From: Oligoflexia bacterium
Lineage (GTDB): Bacteria; Bdellovibrionota; Bacteriovoracia; Bacteriovoracales; Bacteriovoracaceae
Reading direction: 5' to 3'
Length of the DNA: 64,000 nucleotides
Assembly: GCA_015231955.1 (NCBI GenBank)
Contig: JADGAN010000018.1
Location: 1 to 64,000, forward strand
The notes beneath the pieces are model-generated. The model ran no database searches, was not told the DNA's origin, and saw only the letters and a list, made by a program, of their open reading frames with translations. This document shows positions 26,242 through 36,095 of the stretch, piece by piece. How positions within the stretch are numbered: position 1 is the stretch's first letter; every line of letters begins with the position of its first letter. A program made the translations under genes and the position numbers.

Positions 26242-27636
26242 ATGGTGTTTTGCATTATGGCGACTATAAGAACTGTGATGAGTTTTAGAGGGACACTTGT
26301 TGTAATTGTGTTGATGGTGCTCAGCGTTCTAGTGCTGGGAGCGCAGTTTTATCCCAAACAACACTATGTTCCTGGGGCGGGGAGTACTCCAGTGGTGACT
26401 ACCACTGCTGAAACTAGTGGTAATCCTGTGGTCGGCAATGAGACGCTCGCGCTTTTAAAGAAAAATGGCATGACTTTTCCTAGTAAGGGAAAGAGTGACA
26501 CGTTAGAGAGCAAGCAGGTGCACGTTGCTGGTAAAGATTTTAAGATCGATTACACTTTGGACGAGGAACTCACAAAGTATGTCAATAAGTTGCTAGGGCG
26601 CTACCGTCCAGACTATTCGGCCGTTGTGGTGATTGATAATAATACTGGAAACATTATCACTGCTACCGGCTTTCAAAAGGATGGCAATAAGATCGATCCC
26701 TCCCTGGCCTTCTCCAGTTCTCATCCTAGCGCCAGCCTCTTTAAAATTATCACGGCAGCAGCACTTTTGCAGGAACATCAGGTAAATCCAGAGCATACCT
26801 TTGCTTTTAGGGGGAAGAGTACGACACTTTATAACTCGCAAATTCGTGATCCTTATAGTGTTGCGGGGAAGTCGCAAACCTTAAAGAAGGCCTTTGCGGT
26901 CTCCAATAATGTTATTTTTGGTAAGGCGGCCCTTCAATATTGTAGTGAGAAAGAGCTCGATGTCATGGCCACAAAGTTTGGCTACAACCAAGATTTGATG
27001 GCAGATATTGACCTCTCTAAATCGCACACAGAGATCGCTAACTCTAAAATGGAAGAGCAGCTGGATTTGGCATCGATCGCCTCTGGTTTTAATACGCAAG
27101 TGAAGATCAGTCCTGTGCATGCGGCCTTGCTCTCCTCCATTATCGCTAATGATGGAGTACTCATCTATCCCAGTATTGTGGAGAAAGTAACCGATGTGCG
27201 TAGTGGCAGTGAAGTGTGGAAGCGCATTCCTTCCGAAGGGAGAGTGGTGAATAATCAAGTGGCGGGTGCTCTCAAAGAGATGATGTCGCTGACGATTAAA
27301 GAGGGGACGGCGAGAAAAAGTTTCCGTCGCCTGCGCCCACTGTTAGAGCGCGAACTGCTCATTGGTGGTAAATCGGGAAGCATCACGGGTGGTGAACCTT
27401 ACGGCAAGCGCAACTGGTTTACAATGTATGCGATTCCGCGAGACGCTGGCCTTGGAAAAGGAATCTCCATCAGTGTGATGAATGTGGATATTCACCATAT
27501 GCCTGTAAAGTCGGCAATGGTTGCGCGTAATATTGTTGAGTACTATTTCCAAAACCATCTCGTGCACCAATTGGTGACCGAGCATAAACCACAGCAGCAG
27601 CAGCTTCGGCATCGAGGCAAGAAAAGCTCTTCATAA
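26242..27636 (+). CDS. Penicillin-binding transpeptidase, single-domain
   Basis: A 464-residue membrane-anchored protein: one N-terminal helix (TLVVIVLMVLSVLVLGAQF), a short spacer, then a transpeptidase domain. The active-site motifs are S-x2-K in ASLFK, S-x-N in VSNN, and KSG in GGKSGS (KTG type). It should cross-link peptidoglycan in the periplasm. It lacks the glycosyltransferase domain of class A PBPs and the large dimerisation domain of PBP2/3, so it is a minimal class B-like enzyme. The C-terminus is a glutamine- and lysine-rich tail. Start could be ATG 26242 or 26257; neither has a strong ribosome site. Confidence 0.85.
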   Translation: MVFCIMATIRTVMSFRGTLVVIVLMVLSVLVLGAQFYPKQHYVPGAGSTPVVTTTAETSGNPVVGNETLALLKKNGMTFPSKGKSDTLESKQVHVAGKDFKIDYTLDEELTKYVNKLLGRYRPDYSAVVVIDNNTGNIITATGFQKDGNKIDPSLAFSSSHPSASLFKIITAAALLQEHQVNPEHTFAFRGKSTTLYNSQIRDPYSVAGKSQTLKKAFAVSNNVIFGKAALQYCSEKELDVMATKFGYNQDLMADIDLSKSHTEIANSKMEEQLDLASIASGFNTQVKISPVHAALLSSIIANDGVLIYPSIVEKVTDVRSGSEVWKRIPSEGRVVNNQVAGALKEMMSLTIKEGTARKSFRRLRPLLERELLIGGKSGSITGGEPYGKRNWFTMYAIPRDAGLGKGISISVMNVDIHHMPVKSAMVARNIVEYYFQNHLVHQLVTEHKPQQQQLRHRGKKSSS

Positions 27637-27764
27637 TTCTCTCTTCTTGAGTATTTTAAGTCGGTAAAAAAGGTTTTAACCAAGAAAAATCAGCAATTTT
27701 TTTGTTTTTGTGATAAAACTTTTACAAAAGTTTTACGTTTGGAATTGGAAATTCAAGGACGTGT

Positions 27765-30700
27765 ATGATTTCAAAAATAGACAAAAGAAGAGTGATGGCC
27801 GTCGATATTGGTCCAATAAGTGTCTCTTTGGTGGTGACCGATTTGAAGGGAGCGCTGTTGCAATCGTTTTATGAGTTCCATCACGGTAAGGCGCATGAGT
27901 GTTTTAGTGAGATGGTTTCAAAAGTTGCATTGGAAGATGTGCGCTTTGTTGTGGCGAGTGAAGTAACTCCTAAGCAGTATAAGTTTCATCGCCGCTATCA
28001 TAATCAACTGGCGGTGATTCGCGCTTGTAAATTTTTTCACCCCGAGGCGCGCTCGCTGCTCGTCGTGGGGGGAGAGCGTTTTTCACTGATCACCTTTGAT
28101 GAGAAGGGCGAATACAAAGAGAGTCGTAATAACACCTCCTGTGCGGCAGGTACGGGAAGTTTTTTGGATCAACAGGCAAAGCGACTAGGGCTTGCGAGCA
28201 GTGCAGAGTTATCAGAGCGCGCCCTGGCCGCAAGGGGCGAGATCCCGGCCATGGCATCGCGCTGTGCAGTCTTTGCGAAGACCGATCTTTTGCACGCGCA
28301 ACAAGAGGGGTACTCTAGTGAGGCGATCAGCATGGGACTTTGTCAAGGCCTGGCAAAAAGTATTGCCGATACCCTCTTTAAGGATGGGGCCCCTGTACTC
28401 CCTCTGGTAATGGCCGGCGGGGTGGCCTTAAATCAAGCGGTGAGGAAGAGTTTAGAGGATTCGCTCTTCTGTCAGATGGTGGTGGATGAGTATGCCCCTT
28501 ACTATTCAGCGCTTGGGGTGGCGCTGCTCTTTTGCGATGAGGTCGCTTCCAGCAAAGATTTAGATCTTAAACTACAAGAGAGTAGTGTCACCTCGATGCT
28601 TGAGATGGAGCGAGGTGAGCGCTCTTTTTACTACTCCCCACTCTCGCTTTCGCTCTCGTCCTATCCTTCGTTTAACGATCATCAAAGTTATCTTTATAAG
28701 TGTGAGCAGGTGCCTTGGGATTTAAAGGTGGAGGTGGATCTTTATGAGAGCAAAGATGCAGGTAATTCAGCTCATCAGTATATCCTTGGTGTAGATATTG
28801 GTTCTACCAGCACTAAGGCGCTCTTGATCGATCGCAAGCAAGGCAAACCTGCTATTGGTGTTTATACCAGAACCAGTGGCAGACCGCTGTTGGCGATGCA
28901 GGCCTTGCTGGAGGCGCTCTATAGTTGGAATAGCAAGATAGAGATTATGGGTGTCGCTACTACGGGTGCGGGAAGAAAATTTATTGGCAAGCTCACGGGG
29001 GCCAACTTGATTATCGATGAGATTACAGCGCATGCTCGTGCGGCCTATGAGTTAAATCCTGCTATCGACACAATCTTTGAGATTGGCGGACAAGATGCCA
29101 AGTTTACCAATATAAGAAATGGCGTGGTCACGTTTTCGGTGATGAATAACGTTTGTGCTGCTGGCACGGGTAGTTTTATTGAGGAGCAGGCGCAAAAGTT
29201 GGGAGTTACAGCGGAAGAGTTTTCTCTTCGCTGTGAAGGCATGGCGGCCCCTTTGGCCAGTGACTGTTGTACCGTTTTTATGGAAAGAGATATCAACCAC
29301 TATTTAAGTGAAGGCCACACCGTTCCTGAAATTTTGGCCACCATTTTACACTCGGTTCGTGAAAATTATTTAAGGAAAGTGGTACAAAATGGAAAGATTG
29401 GTAGTGTGATCTGTTTTCAAGGTGCCACTGCTAAAAATCGTGCGCTGGTGGCGGCGTTTGAACAAAAGCTACAGCGGCCGATCTTTGTCTCCCCTTTTTG
29501 TCACTTAACGGGTGCTTTAGGTGCAGCACTTTTGCTTTTAGAGCAGCAGAACTTTAAGTGTTTTAACGGGAGTGATTTTTATCGGCAAACGATTGAAGTG
29601 CGCAGTGAGGTGTGTAACCTTTGCATCAACCATTGTAAGCTTCGTATGGCCCATGTTGGAGGAGAAGAGGTGGTTTATGGGTTGCTTTGCGGCCGCGATG
29701 CCGACAGCAAAAATCAGAGTAAAAATGAAAGCAAAAGTAAAAATCTTGTCGAGATCAGGCGAGAAATTTTTACTGCGCCCTCGAGTACACCATCGTTAAT
29801 AGCAGTAGCGGGGCCTTCAGAGAAAAATGGTCACATCACCATTGGTATTCCAGGAGCACTCTACCTTTTTGAAGAGTTGCCTTTTTGGAAATCGTTCTTT
29901 CGGCAACTAGGATTTAAAGTGGTGAGCAGTGAAAATTATAAAGATGCCATCTCTCATGGAAAGAAGATTGCCAAGGCGGAGTTTTGCTCTCCTATTGCAA
30001 CTTTTCATGGGCATGTGGCCTGGCTCTCTGAACACGCTGACTACGTTTTTATGCCCACCTATTTAGAGGCGCGTGAAGATGAGCTGGAAGCGGGCGGAGG
30101 CAAGCGTTCGGCACAAAGCAAACCGCGCCGTCGTCAATACTGTTACTATGGACAATACGCCTCTGCATTGGTGAGCACCATAGAGAAGAGTGAAGTTGCC
30201 GCCAAGTGCTTATCTCCGGTTTTGAAGAAAGATATGGAGAGCAACTCCCTTAATCTTAAACTGCAACTGGTACAGATGTTGTCGAAAATTCCTAATGCCA
30301 AGGTGAGTTTCCTCGAGGTGTACACTGCTTATGATAAGAGTGTGCGATTGTTTGAAGAGAAAAATCAACTTTTGCAGGAGCATTTTAAAGAAAATTTTAG
30401 TGCTAAATTCAAGGCCAATCCCAGTACCCCGCAAGTGGTTTTTTTAGGAAGGCCATACACCATCTTATCACGGGTGATGAATAAAAATATTCCTGAGATT
30501 TTTGCTCGTATGGGAATTGAGAGCTATTTTCAAGATATGCTCTCCTATTCAGAGGAGGAGCTTCAAGAGATCTTATCTCTGATTCGTGCTGAACATTGGC
30601 ATTATGCTAATAAGATGCTGGAGGTGGCACTGATTTGTGCCAAAACACAAGGACTCTATCCGGTGTTGGTGACATCGTTTAAGTGTGCACCCGATAGTTG

Positions 30701-32141
30701 TACCCTCGAATATTTTCGGCGAATCATGGATAGTTATGACAAACCTTATTTGATTATCCAACTCGATGAGCACAACTCCTCTGTTGGATATGAGACGCGT
30801 ATTGAATCAGCACTACACTCTTTTCGCAACCACTTAAGGCAGGAGCGAGCAGAGGCGCGCTTAGAGAGTTGCCTGCAGCAAAAGCTTCCGGTTAACCCCA
30901 TCATAAGTGAGGAGGTGATCAAAGGAAAAACACTACTCATTCCAATATGGGATCCCATTGTAACTCCCTTAACGGTGGCCAATCTTCGCGCTATGGGTAT
31001 TGATGCACGCATCTTGGAGGAGGATGAGAATACCATTTTACGATCACTGCAATTAAACACCGGCCAATGTTTACCTTTAAGTGTGATTACCCAAGGGGTG
31101 ATCGACTACGTTTTAAAACATAATCTTGACCCTGAAAAAACCATGATGTGGATTTTGCAATCGCAGATGGCGTGTAATGTGGGGGCCTATCCCTATTTTA
31201 TGAAAAGCACCTTTGAGGCCTATGGACGAGGCATGGAAAAGATTACGGTCTACTCTGGAGATGTTAGTTTTATTGATCTCTCGCTGCGTACTGCTGTTCA
31301 CAACTACTTTGCTGTACTCTTCGGGGGGCTTTTGCGAAAATTGGTTTGTCAGATCCGCCCTTACGAAATAAACGAAGGGGAGAGTGAGCTTGCACTGAAA
31401 AACTCCATCTTGATTTTAGAGGAGGCCTTCCTTGGTAAAATCTCTAAAATGAGTGCAGTAAAGATGGTGGTAAAACTTTTTCAGTCAGTTAAAGTTCGTA
31501 AAGTAGTAAAGGGAGAAGAGCGTCCAAAGGTAGCGATCATTGGCGATTTTTATGTTCGTGATAACGATGTGATGAACCAAGACCTCATTCGCTTTATTGA
31601 AAAAAATGGGGGAGAGGTGGTTAGCCAACCTTTTACCGATTACATGAAGATTGTGGCAAAATTTTATTTTAAAAAGTGGGTGCGTGAAGGCAAGGTTCTA
31701 AGCATGATGACTAGCAAATCGATACTGGCAACTATTAAGCTTGTAGAGCGCCAATATTTGCAACAATTCGCAACTATTTTGGGACCAAAGATTCTAATCG
31801 ATCCCAGTGCGGGTGAGACCAAGATGGATCTCTTTAATGATTTAAACTTGAATGAGTACCATAATGGTGAGACCTTCGATAATATTTTGAACATTGTTCA
31901 CATTTTAAAGAGTGATCCCGATGTAACAATGTTTGTGCAAACTAATCCTGCCTACTGTTGTCCTTCGCTGATTACGGAAGCTCTATCGAAGAAGATTGAG
32001 AAGAGTATCGGGATGCCTGTGGTGACGGTCACCTACGATGGTACTCTTGGTAATAAAAATGAGCTGATCCTTCCTTACCTCAAGTTTGGCCGTTCCAATT
32101 CTTACTCTCTTGCGAACAGCAGCGCCTGGAACAAAAGTTGA
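27765..32141 (+). CDS. Giant double activase of the 2-hydroxyacyl-CoA dehydratase activator family
   Basis: A 1458-residue cytoplasmic protein. Two BadF/BadG/BcrA/HgdC-type ASKHA domains lie in tandem (residues about 5-270 and 335-600): AVDIGPISVSLVV and GVDIGSTSTKALL are the phosphate-1 loops. Each has CAAGTGSF plus a second cysteine (SRCAVFAKTD; SDCCTVFMERD), the positions that hold the bridging [4Fe-4S] cluster in activases. A four-cysteine-like CNLCINHC then leads into DUF2229 and an HgdB-like dehydratase part with AEFCSPIATFHGH and PAYCCPSL. This layout fits long activase-dehydratase proteins found in anaerobes and in various other bacteria; their substrate is unknown. The gene stands alone, 128 bases after the transpeptidase. 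Confidence 0.85.
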   Translation: MISKIDKRRVMAVDIGPISVSLVVTDLKGALLQSFYEFHHGKAHECFSEMVSKVALEDVRFVVASEVTPKQYKFHRRYHNQLAVIRACKFFHPEARSLLVVGGERFSLITFDEKGEYKESRNNTSCAAGTGSFLDQQAKRLGLASSAELSERALAARGEIPAMASRCAVFAKTDLLHAQQEGYSSEAISMGLCQGLAKSIADTLFKDGAPVLPLVMAGGVALNQAVRKSLEDSLFCQMVVDEYAPYYSALGVALLFCDEVASSKDLDLKLQESSVTSMLEMERGERSFYYSPLSLSLSSYPSFNDHQSYLYKCEQVPWDLKVEVDLYESKDAGNSAHQYILGVDIGSTSTKALLIDRKQGKPAIGVYTRTSGRPLLAMQALLEALYSWNSKIEIMGVATTGAGRKFIGKLTGANLIIDEITAHARAAYELNPAIDTIFEIGGQDAKFTNIRNGVVTFSVMNNVCAAGTGSFIEEQAQKLGVTAEEFSLRCEGMAAPLASDCCTVFMERDINHYLSEGHTVPEILATILHSVRENYLRKVVQNGKIGSVICFQGATAKNRALVAAFEQKLQRPIFVSPFCHLTGALGAALLLLEQQNFKCFNGSDFYRQTIEVRSEVCNLCINHCKLRMAHVGGEEVVYGLLCGRDADSKNQSKNESKSKNLVEIRREIFTAPSSTPSLIAVAGPSEKNGHITIGIPGALYLFEELPFWKSFFRQLGFKVVSSENYKDAISHGKKIAKAEFCSPIATFHGHVAWLSEHADYVFMPTYLEAREDELEAGGGKRSAQSKPRRRQYCYYGQYASALVSTIEKSEVAAKCLSPVLKKDMESNSLNLKLQLVQMLSKIPNAKVSFLEVYTAYDKSVRLFEEKNQLLQEHFKENFSAKFKANPSTPQVVFLGRPYTILSRVMNKNIPEIFARMGIESYFQDMLSYSEEELQEILSLIRAEHWHYANKMLEVALICAKTQGLYPVLVTSFKCAPDSCTLEYFRRIMDSYDKPYLIIQLDEHNSSVGYETRIESALHSFRNHLRQERAEARLESCLQQKLPVNPIISEEVIKGKTLLIPIWDPIVTPLTVANLRAMGIDARILEEDENTILRSLQLNTGQCLPLSVITQGVIDYVLKHNLDPEKTMMWILQSQMACNVGAYPYFMKSTFEAYGRGMEKITVYSGDVSFIDLSLRTAVHNYFAVLFGGLLRKLVCQIRPYEINEGESELALKNSILILEEAFLGKISKMSAVKMVVKLFQSVKVRKVVKGEERPKVAIIGDFYVRDNDVMNQDLIRFIEKNGGEVVSQPFTDYMKIVAKFYFKKWVREGKVLSMMTSKSILATIKLVERQYLQQFATILGPKILIDPSAGETKMDLFNDLNLNEYHNGETFDNILNIVHILKSDPDVTMFVQTNPAYCCPSLITEALSKKIEKSIGMPVVTVTYDGTLGNKNELILPYLKFGRSNSYSLANSSAWNKS

Positions 32142-32294
32142 ACTCAATTTACCCATCATAAAATCCAGCTTGACATCATTTACTGTTTTTTGTTAGCTTC
32201 CACCAACTCGACAAGAGGTAATGGGTCAGAGATTCAATAATAGTTTTTAGTTTCTTTAATTTTATTAATACCCCAATTAAGGAGATCATGGGTT

Positions 32295-33140
32295 ATGAAA
32301 AAATCATTAACGATGGTACTTGGTATGTTCTTGTTTGTTTCAACAGTCGCTTCTGCTTTTGCAACTTCATTGGAAGAAGCTGATGCTCTCTATGCTAGTC
32401 GTGCTTACAGCGTTCCAGGCGTGAACAGTGCTAAGTCCGCTGCTATAGCTTATGGTGAACTTGCTGTTGCAGCAGAAGACAAAGTAGAAAAAGCAGAGTT
32501 AGGTATTAAACAATCAGGGGCATTTTATTTTGCTGGTGATGCTTCAGTTGCAAGTAGTGAGCGTATCAACTACTTCTTGCTCGGTAAAGATGCTGCTCTT
32601 AAGGCCGCTTCCTACCTTGAAAAGAGCGAAGGTGTGGTTGCCGATGAAGAAAACACAGAAGTTCTTGCACGCGCTTACTTCTGGTTTAGTGCAAACTTAG
32701 CGCGTTGGGGAGAGGCCAACGGTATTTTAAGCTCGCTTGGACAACTTCCCACCCTTTACAAATACACAGGATATGTTTCAGAGATGGGCCAAGATCAAGT
32801 TGATATGTATGGTATCAATCGCGTGCTGGGAAGAGTTGCCTTTAAACTTCCATTCCCTATGGGTAGTAACAAAAAAGCACTTGCTTACTATGAAGAGGCC
32901 TTCGATAGAAGTCTTTGTGACGATGGTGATATCAGTGCTCACGGTTTAAATGTGATCTTCTATGCAGAGGTGCTGATCGCGGTTGGTGGAGAGGAGAATA
33001 AGGCAAAAGCAAGAAGCATTCTTAATGCTTTTGTCAGCAAAGGTGCAAGCATGGATAGTTTAATGGCCTACAATCCTGATCGTATTCCAGAGACGCTTAA
33101 AGAGATTGAAGATGCTAAAAACATGCTGAAGAATATTTAA
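32295..33140 (+). CDS. Exported helical-repeat protein, TatT-like
   Basis: A 281-residue protein with a signal peptide (MVLGMFLFVSTVASAFA). The mature protein is helical, with repeat-like segments (SAKSAAIAYGELAVAAEDKVEKAELG; YGINRVLGRVAFKLPF; NKKALAYYEEAF; NKAKARSILNAFV). The GSNKKALAYYEEAF segment after a large helical start recalls TRAP-associated TatT periplasmic proteins, but the match is not firm. AAGGAG lies upstream of the ATG. A terminator at 33181 separates it from the next gene. Confidence 0.65.
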   Translation: MKKSLTMVLGMFLFVSTVASAFATSLEEADALYASRAYSVPGVNSAKSAAIAYGELAVAAEDKVEKAELGIKQSGAFYFAGDASVASSERINYFLLGKDAALKAASYLEKSEGVVADEENTEVLARAYFWFSANLARWGEANGILSSLGQLPTLYKYTGYVSEMGQDQVDMYGINRVLGRVAFKLPFPMGSNKKALAYYEEAFDRSLCDDGDISAHGLNVIFYAEVLIAVGGEENKAKARSILNAFVSKGASMDSLMAYNPDRIPETLKEIEDAKNMLKNI

Positions 33141-33180
33141 GTAGAATTACAGCTCATGTTTTGTAAGAACTAAGTAGTTG

Positions 33181-33209
33181 AGAGCGGGTAGTATGCCCGC
33201 TCTTTTTTT
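33181..33209 (+). terminator. Rho-independent terminator
   Basis: An 8-bp perfect stem, AGAGCGGG with CCCGCTCT, around a short loop is followed by seven T residues. It lies 40 bases after the exported repeat protein gene on the same strand. Confidence 0.9.
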
Positions 33210-33254
33210 GTAAAAAAGTTGAAAATAAAAAAAAAGAAAAAAAGGATTTTTACA

Positions 33255-34514
33255 ATGGGTAAAAGACTATTTGTAATGATGCTAGCTTTGGTGGCAGCAG
33301 AAGTGCTGACAGCAGAAGTGCTGGCCGCCGATTTACGAGCACCCTTTGATTTTCAAAGTGCTCAAGTTTTACCGCAAGGTATTCGCAATCTTCGTTATAA
33401 GGGCGTGCAGGTTCTTGGTAACGAAAAGTACAACAGCGCTGGTGATGAGCGCTTGCTTGCCGATCCCTTCTTTCAAGAGATCACCTGGCGTGATGTGACC
33501 GATCCAGAAGCTGATGAACTCGATACGGGCCTGCTTCGCGGCTATCTTAATAGTCGTGAGTATAATCTGGATGAGCCAGTAGGACGCACCACTGGTACTG
33601 TGAGTGTCGCTGCCAATGTACACATTCCTGTCTTTGCCTATGGGATTACCGATAAACTTACTGCAGGGGTTGCGGTGCCCATCATTCGCTATCGCTATAA
33701 TGTTGATACTGGCTTTGTTGCTTATGAGGCGCTAAATCGTTTGGCGGCAGACCTGCGTGCTGGTGGTAAAGGGTTTGAGTTGGGAGAGGCCGAGCGCAAG
33801 CTTGCAAACCCCATTAACACGAAACTTGCAAAATTTGGTTACTCCCCTCTCAAGAGTGAGGAGGGGACAAAGCTTGGTGATATCAACTTGGTTTTCAAAT
33901 ATCAGGCACTAAAGCATAGTGTGATTACCACGACCGTGCAAAACTCCTACGTGCTACCTACTGGCAAAGAGGCCGATGTGAATAAGGTGTTGGATGTTCC
34001 GGGTGGTGATGGCCAATACGATATCGGTCTTGCACTGATAAACGATGTGAACCTCATTCCACTGACGACTATCACCATCACTCCAGGAGCAGTTATCCAG
34101 CTCCCCGATACGACCGCTAAGAGAGTTCCTTATCGGCAAAATAGTAAAATCACCCCTTACACCGATGGTGCAGTGAAGAGAAATTTGGGAGATATCTATT
34201 TTGTACAAGCAAGTTCCAAAGTTGTCCCTTATATGGGTGTAGGCATTTTTGTGGGATATAGTTTGCACTATAAGCAAGAGGATCGCTATCGTGGTAGCAA
34301 GTATGCAAGTGAACGCTACTCTTGGCTAGAAGCAGACACCATTCAAAATATGCAAAGTGTGCAGCTAGGACTTGGATATAGTACCCTCGAGCTTTTTAAA
34401 GCAAAACGTTTTCCAGTTCCGGTGGAGCTCAATGCGACTCACTCCTTTTTAGTCAGAGGTAAAAATGTGACGAAGGATCCATTGACTGCAGTTGAACTTG
34501 TAATGTTTTTCTAA
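33255..34514 (+). CDS. Outer-membrane beta-barrel (transporter-like)
   Basis: About 419 residues: a signal peptide (LFVMMLALVAAEVLTAEVLA) and a mature chain of alternating strands with aromatic girdles, ending in AVELVMFF with a C-terminal phenylalanine, the outer-membrane insertion signal. Segments such as VFAYGITDKLTAGVAVPI and TTVQNSYVLPTGKE, and IALINDVNLIPLTTI-like strands, resemble the phenol-transporter/MetaA group of barrels. ATG 33255 has AAAGGA upstream, while an earlier ATG at 33219 would add a lysine-rich run unlike a signal. It is followed after 28 bases by a lipoprotein on the same strand. Confidence 0.7.
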   Translation: MGKRLFVMMLALVAAEVLTAEVLAADLRAPFDFQSAQVLPQGIRNLRYKGVQVLGNEKYNSAGDERLLADPFFQEITWRDVTDPEADELDTGLLRGYLNSREYNLDEPVGRTTGTVSVAANVHIPVFAYGITDKLTAGVAVPIIRYRYNVDTGFVAYEALNRLAADLRAGGKGFELGEAERKLANPINTKLAKFGYSPLKSEEGTKLGDINLVFKYQALKHSVITTTVQNSYVLPTGKEADVNKVLDVPGGDGQYDIGLALINDVNLIPLTTITITPGAVIQLPDTTAKRVPYRQNSKITPYTDGAVKRNLGDIYFVQASSKVVPYMGVGIFVGYSLHYKQEDRYRGSKYASERYSWLEADTIQNMQSVQLGLGYSTLELFKAKRFPVPVELNATHSFLVRGKNVTKDPLTAVELVMFF

Positions 34515-34542
34515 CTTTCTAAAGCAAGAGGAGTAAAAAAAA

Positions 34543-35931
34543 ATGAAAATAAAAATAAATTTAATATTAGTTTTGTTGGTAGTAATGGGGATGACGGGAT
34601 GTGGACCTAGTCCTAAAAATGAGGGTGCGGAAAATCGGCCTTTGCTGCTGGATGCGCAAGGTATGGCCACCTCCGATAGTGCCGTCGTCACCGCACTATT
34701 CCCAACTAAAAAATACCAGGAGTCCTTGGGGCTTCTGACAATTTTTTGGTGGCCAAGTGATGAAGAGATCAAAATGATTCGCGAAAAGAGTGCTCAAGAT
34801 TTAATTAATCTTCCCTTAGAGATGAAGGCGCTTTCGGCATTGATTGTAGAGCAAAAACAGAGGATCGCTGAATTAGAGAAGACCGAAAAAAGTGAGGAGG
34901 CTTATGCCGTTCGCCAAGAAATGATGGCCAATGAAAATAAGCTTTATAACTTTACGGTTCGTAAAGATGTTGCTCCCGAGATTGCCAAGCTTACAAACTT
35001 TAATGATGTAGCGGCGATGATCGGACTGCATAGCTCACTGATGGATAAGATTTATGACAAGTCTGATCCTATGATAAGAGCAGAAAAGCGTTTAGAGAGC
35101 GAGTTTCTTGATACTCAAAAAAAATTCAAGGCCAAGAAAGAGGCGGAGCTTGCTGCGATTCTGAAACCCTACTATGCATGTGTTACCAAAGTGAATGCTG
35201 CGGGAAAAACGGTTTGTGATCGCAAAGCTGTAGCGGGAGATGATGAAAGCACCGTTAAGAGTCCGGCACGCTGTGATCTTCTTACTAGCATACCATTTAG
35301 TACTTTGTTTAAGAATAAGGTCGGAGAGTGTGGAGGTATGGCCAAAGAGTTTACCAAAAAGAAACTGGACGAGTTATTTGCCGCTGAAAACAAAGAACTC
35401 CTGGCAAACTACGAACAGGCCAAGAAACTCAATGCAGAATTCAAAGTCAATGAGAAGATTAATAGTGAGATTGCCTTGATCATGATGTCGGTCGATCCCT
35501 ACCACGACGTTTTAGAAAAGCGTATGAACTGGGTGGAGACCAATTATGGTTCTTCTAAAATTATCTTTGTTAAAAATCACGTGGAGATGGTGCTGGCCCT
35601 AAAGATCAATAACAGCATTGACAGTAGTGTTGGCGTAAAGGAACTACAATATTTTTCTCATCCTCCTAAAGAAGGGGAGGTTGCCGATATTACCGATCTG
35701 CTCTTTTTTGTGGAGAACAAAACACCGGCGATTAAATTTCGCCTCTATGAGAAGCGTGCAGTGAGTGGAAACAAGGCAGAGCGTACAGGGTATTACTTTG
35801 AAGGGATACTAAGACAAAATGCGATGTCATTTGGTCTAATCTATTCTGGCAAAATCAAACGCTACAATGCAGAAGGGGTTATGGTAAACCATGGGATGAT
35901 GAAGGCGATTATCCGAGAGGCGACCGAGTAA
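34543..35931 (+). CDS. Lipoprotein of unknown function
   Basis: A 462-residue lipoprotein with a lipobox at MTGC (cysteine about residue 20). The middle (residues about 85-260) is strongly helical and charged, with Lys/Glu-rich runs compatible with coiled coil. Cysteines in YYACVTK, TVCDRKA, ARCDLL and GECGG may form disulfides. The C-terminal third looks beta-rich. Ribosome site GAGGAG precedes the ATG. It is probably co-transcribed with the upstream barrel, and the pair may form an envelope complex. No known family recognised. Confidence 0.65.
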   Translation: MKIKINLILVLLVVMGMTGCGPSPKNEGAENRPLLLDAQGMATSDSAVVTALFPTKKYQESLGLLTIFWWPSDEEIKMIREKSAQDLINLPLEMKALSALIVEQKQRIAELEKTEKSEEAYAVRQEMMANENKLYNFTVRKDVAPEIAKLTNFNDVAAMIGLHSSLMDKIYDKSDPMIRAEKRLESEFLDTQKKFKAKKEAELAAILKPYYACVTKVNAAGKTVCDRKAVAGDDESTVKSPARCDLLTSIPFSTLFKNKVGECGGMAKEFTKKKLDELFAAENKELLANYEQAKKLNAEFKVNEKINSEIALIMMSVDPYHDVLEKRMNWVETNYGSSKIIFVKNHVEMVLALKINNSIDSSVGVKELQYFSHPPKEGEVADITDLLFFVENKTPAIKFRLYEKRAVSGNKAERTGYYFEGILRQNAMSFGLIYSGKIKRYNAEGVMVNHGMMKAIIREATE

Positions 35932-36095
35932 TCGCGATAGTAAAAGACCCACCATTTGAATAAACAAAAACACTCTACTAAAATAAAATAACAAAATTTA
36001 AAATTTAATCCTAATAGTTATTTCTTGATTTTCCGAAAATATTTTAAGTTAAGCGGCAATGAACAACTGAGCGTTGACTTAAAAAAGGAATAGGA

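Noticed and set aside
32170-32198. TTGACA before the exported repeat-protein gene
   Set aside because: A good -35 word, but the matching -10 (TTAGCT at 17 bases) is poor, so no promoter is called.
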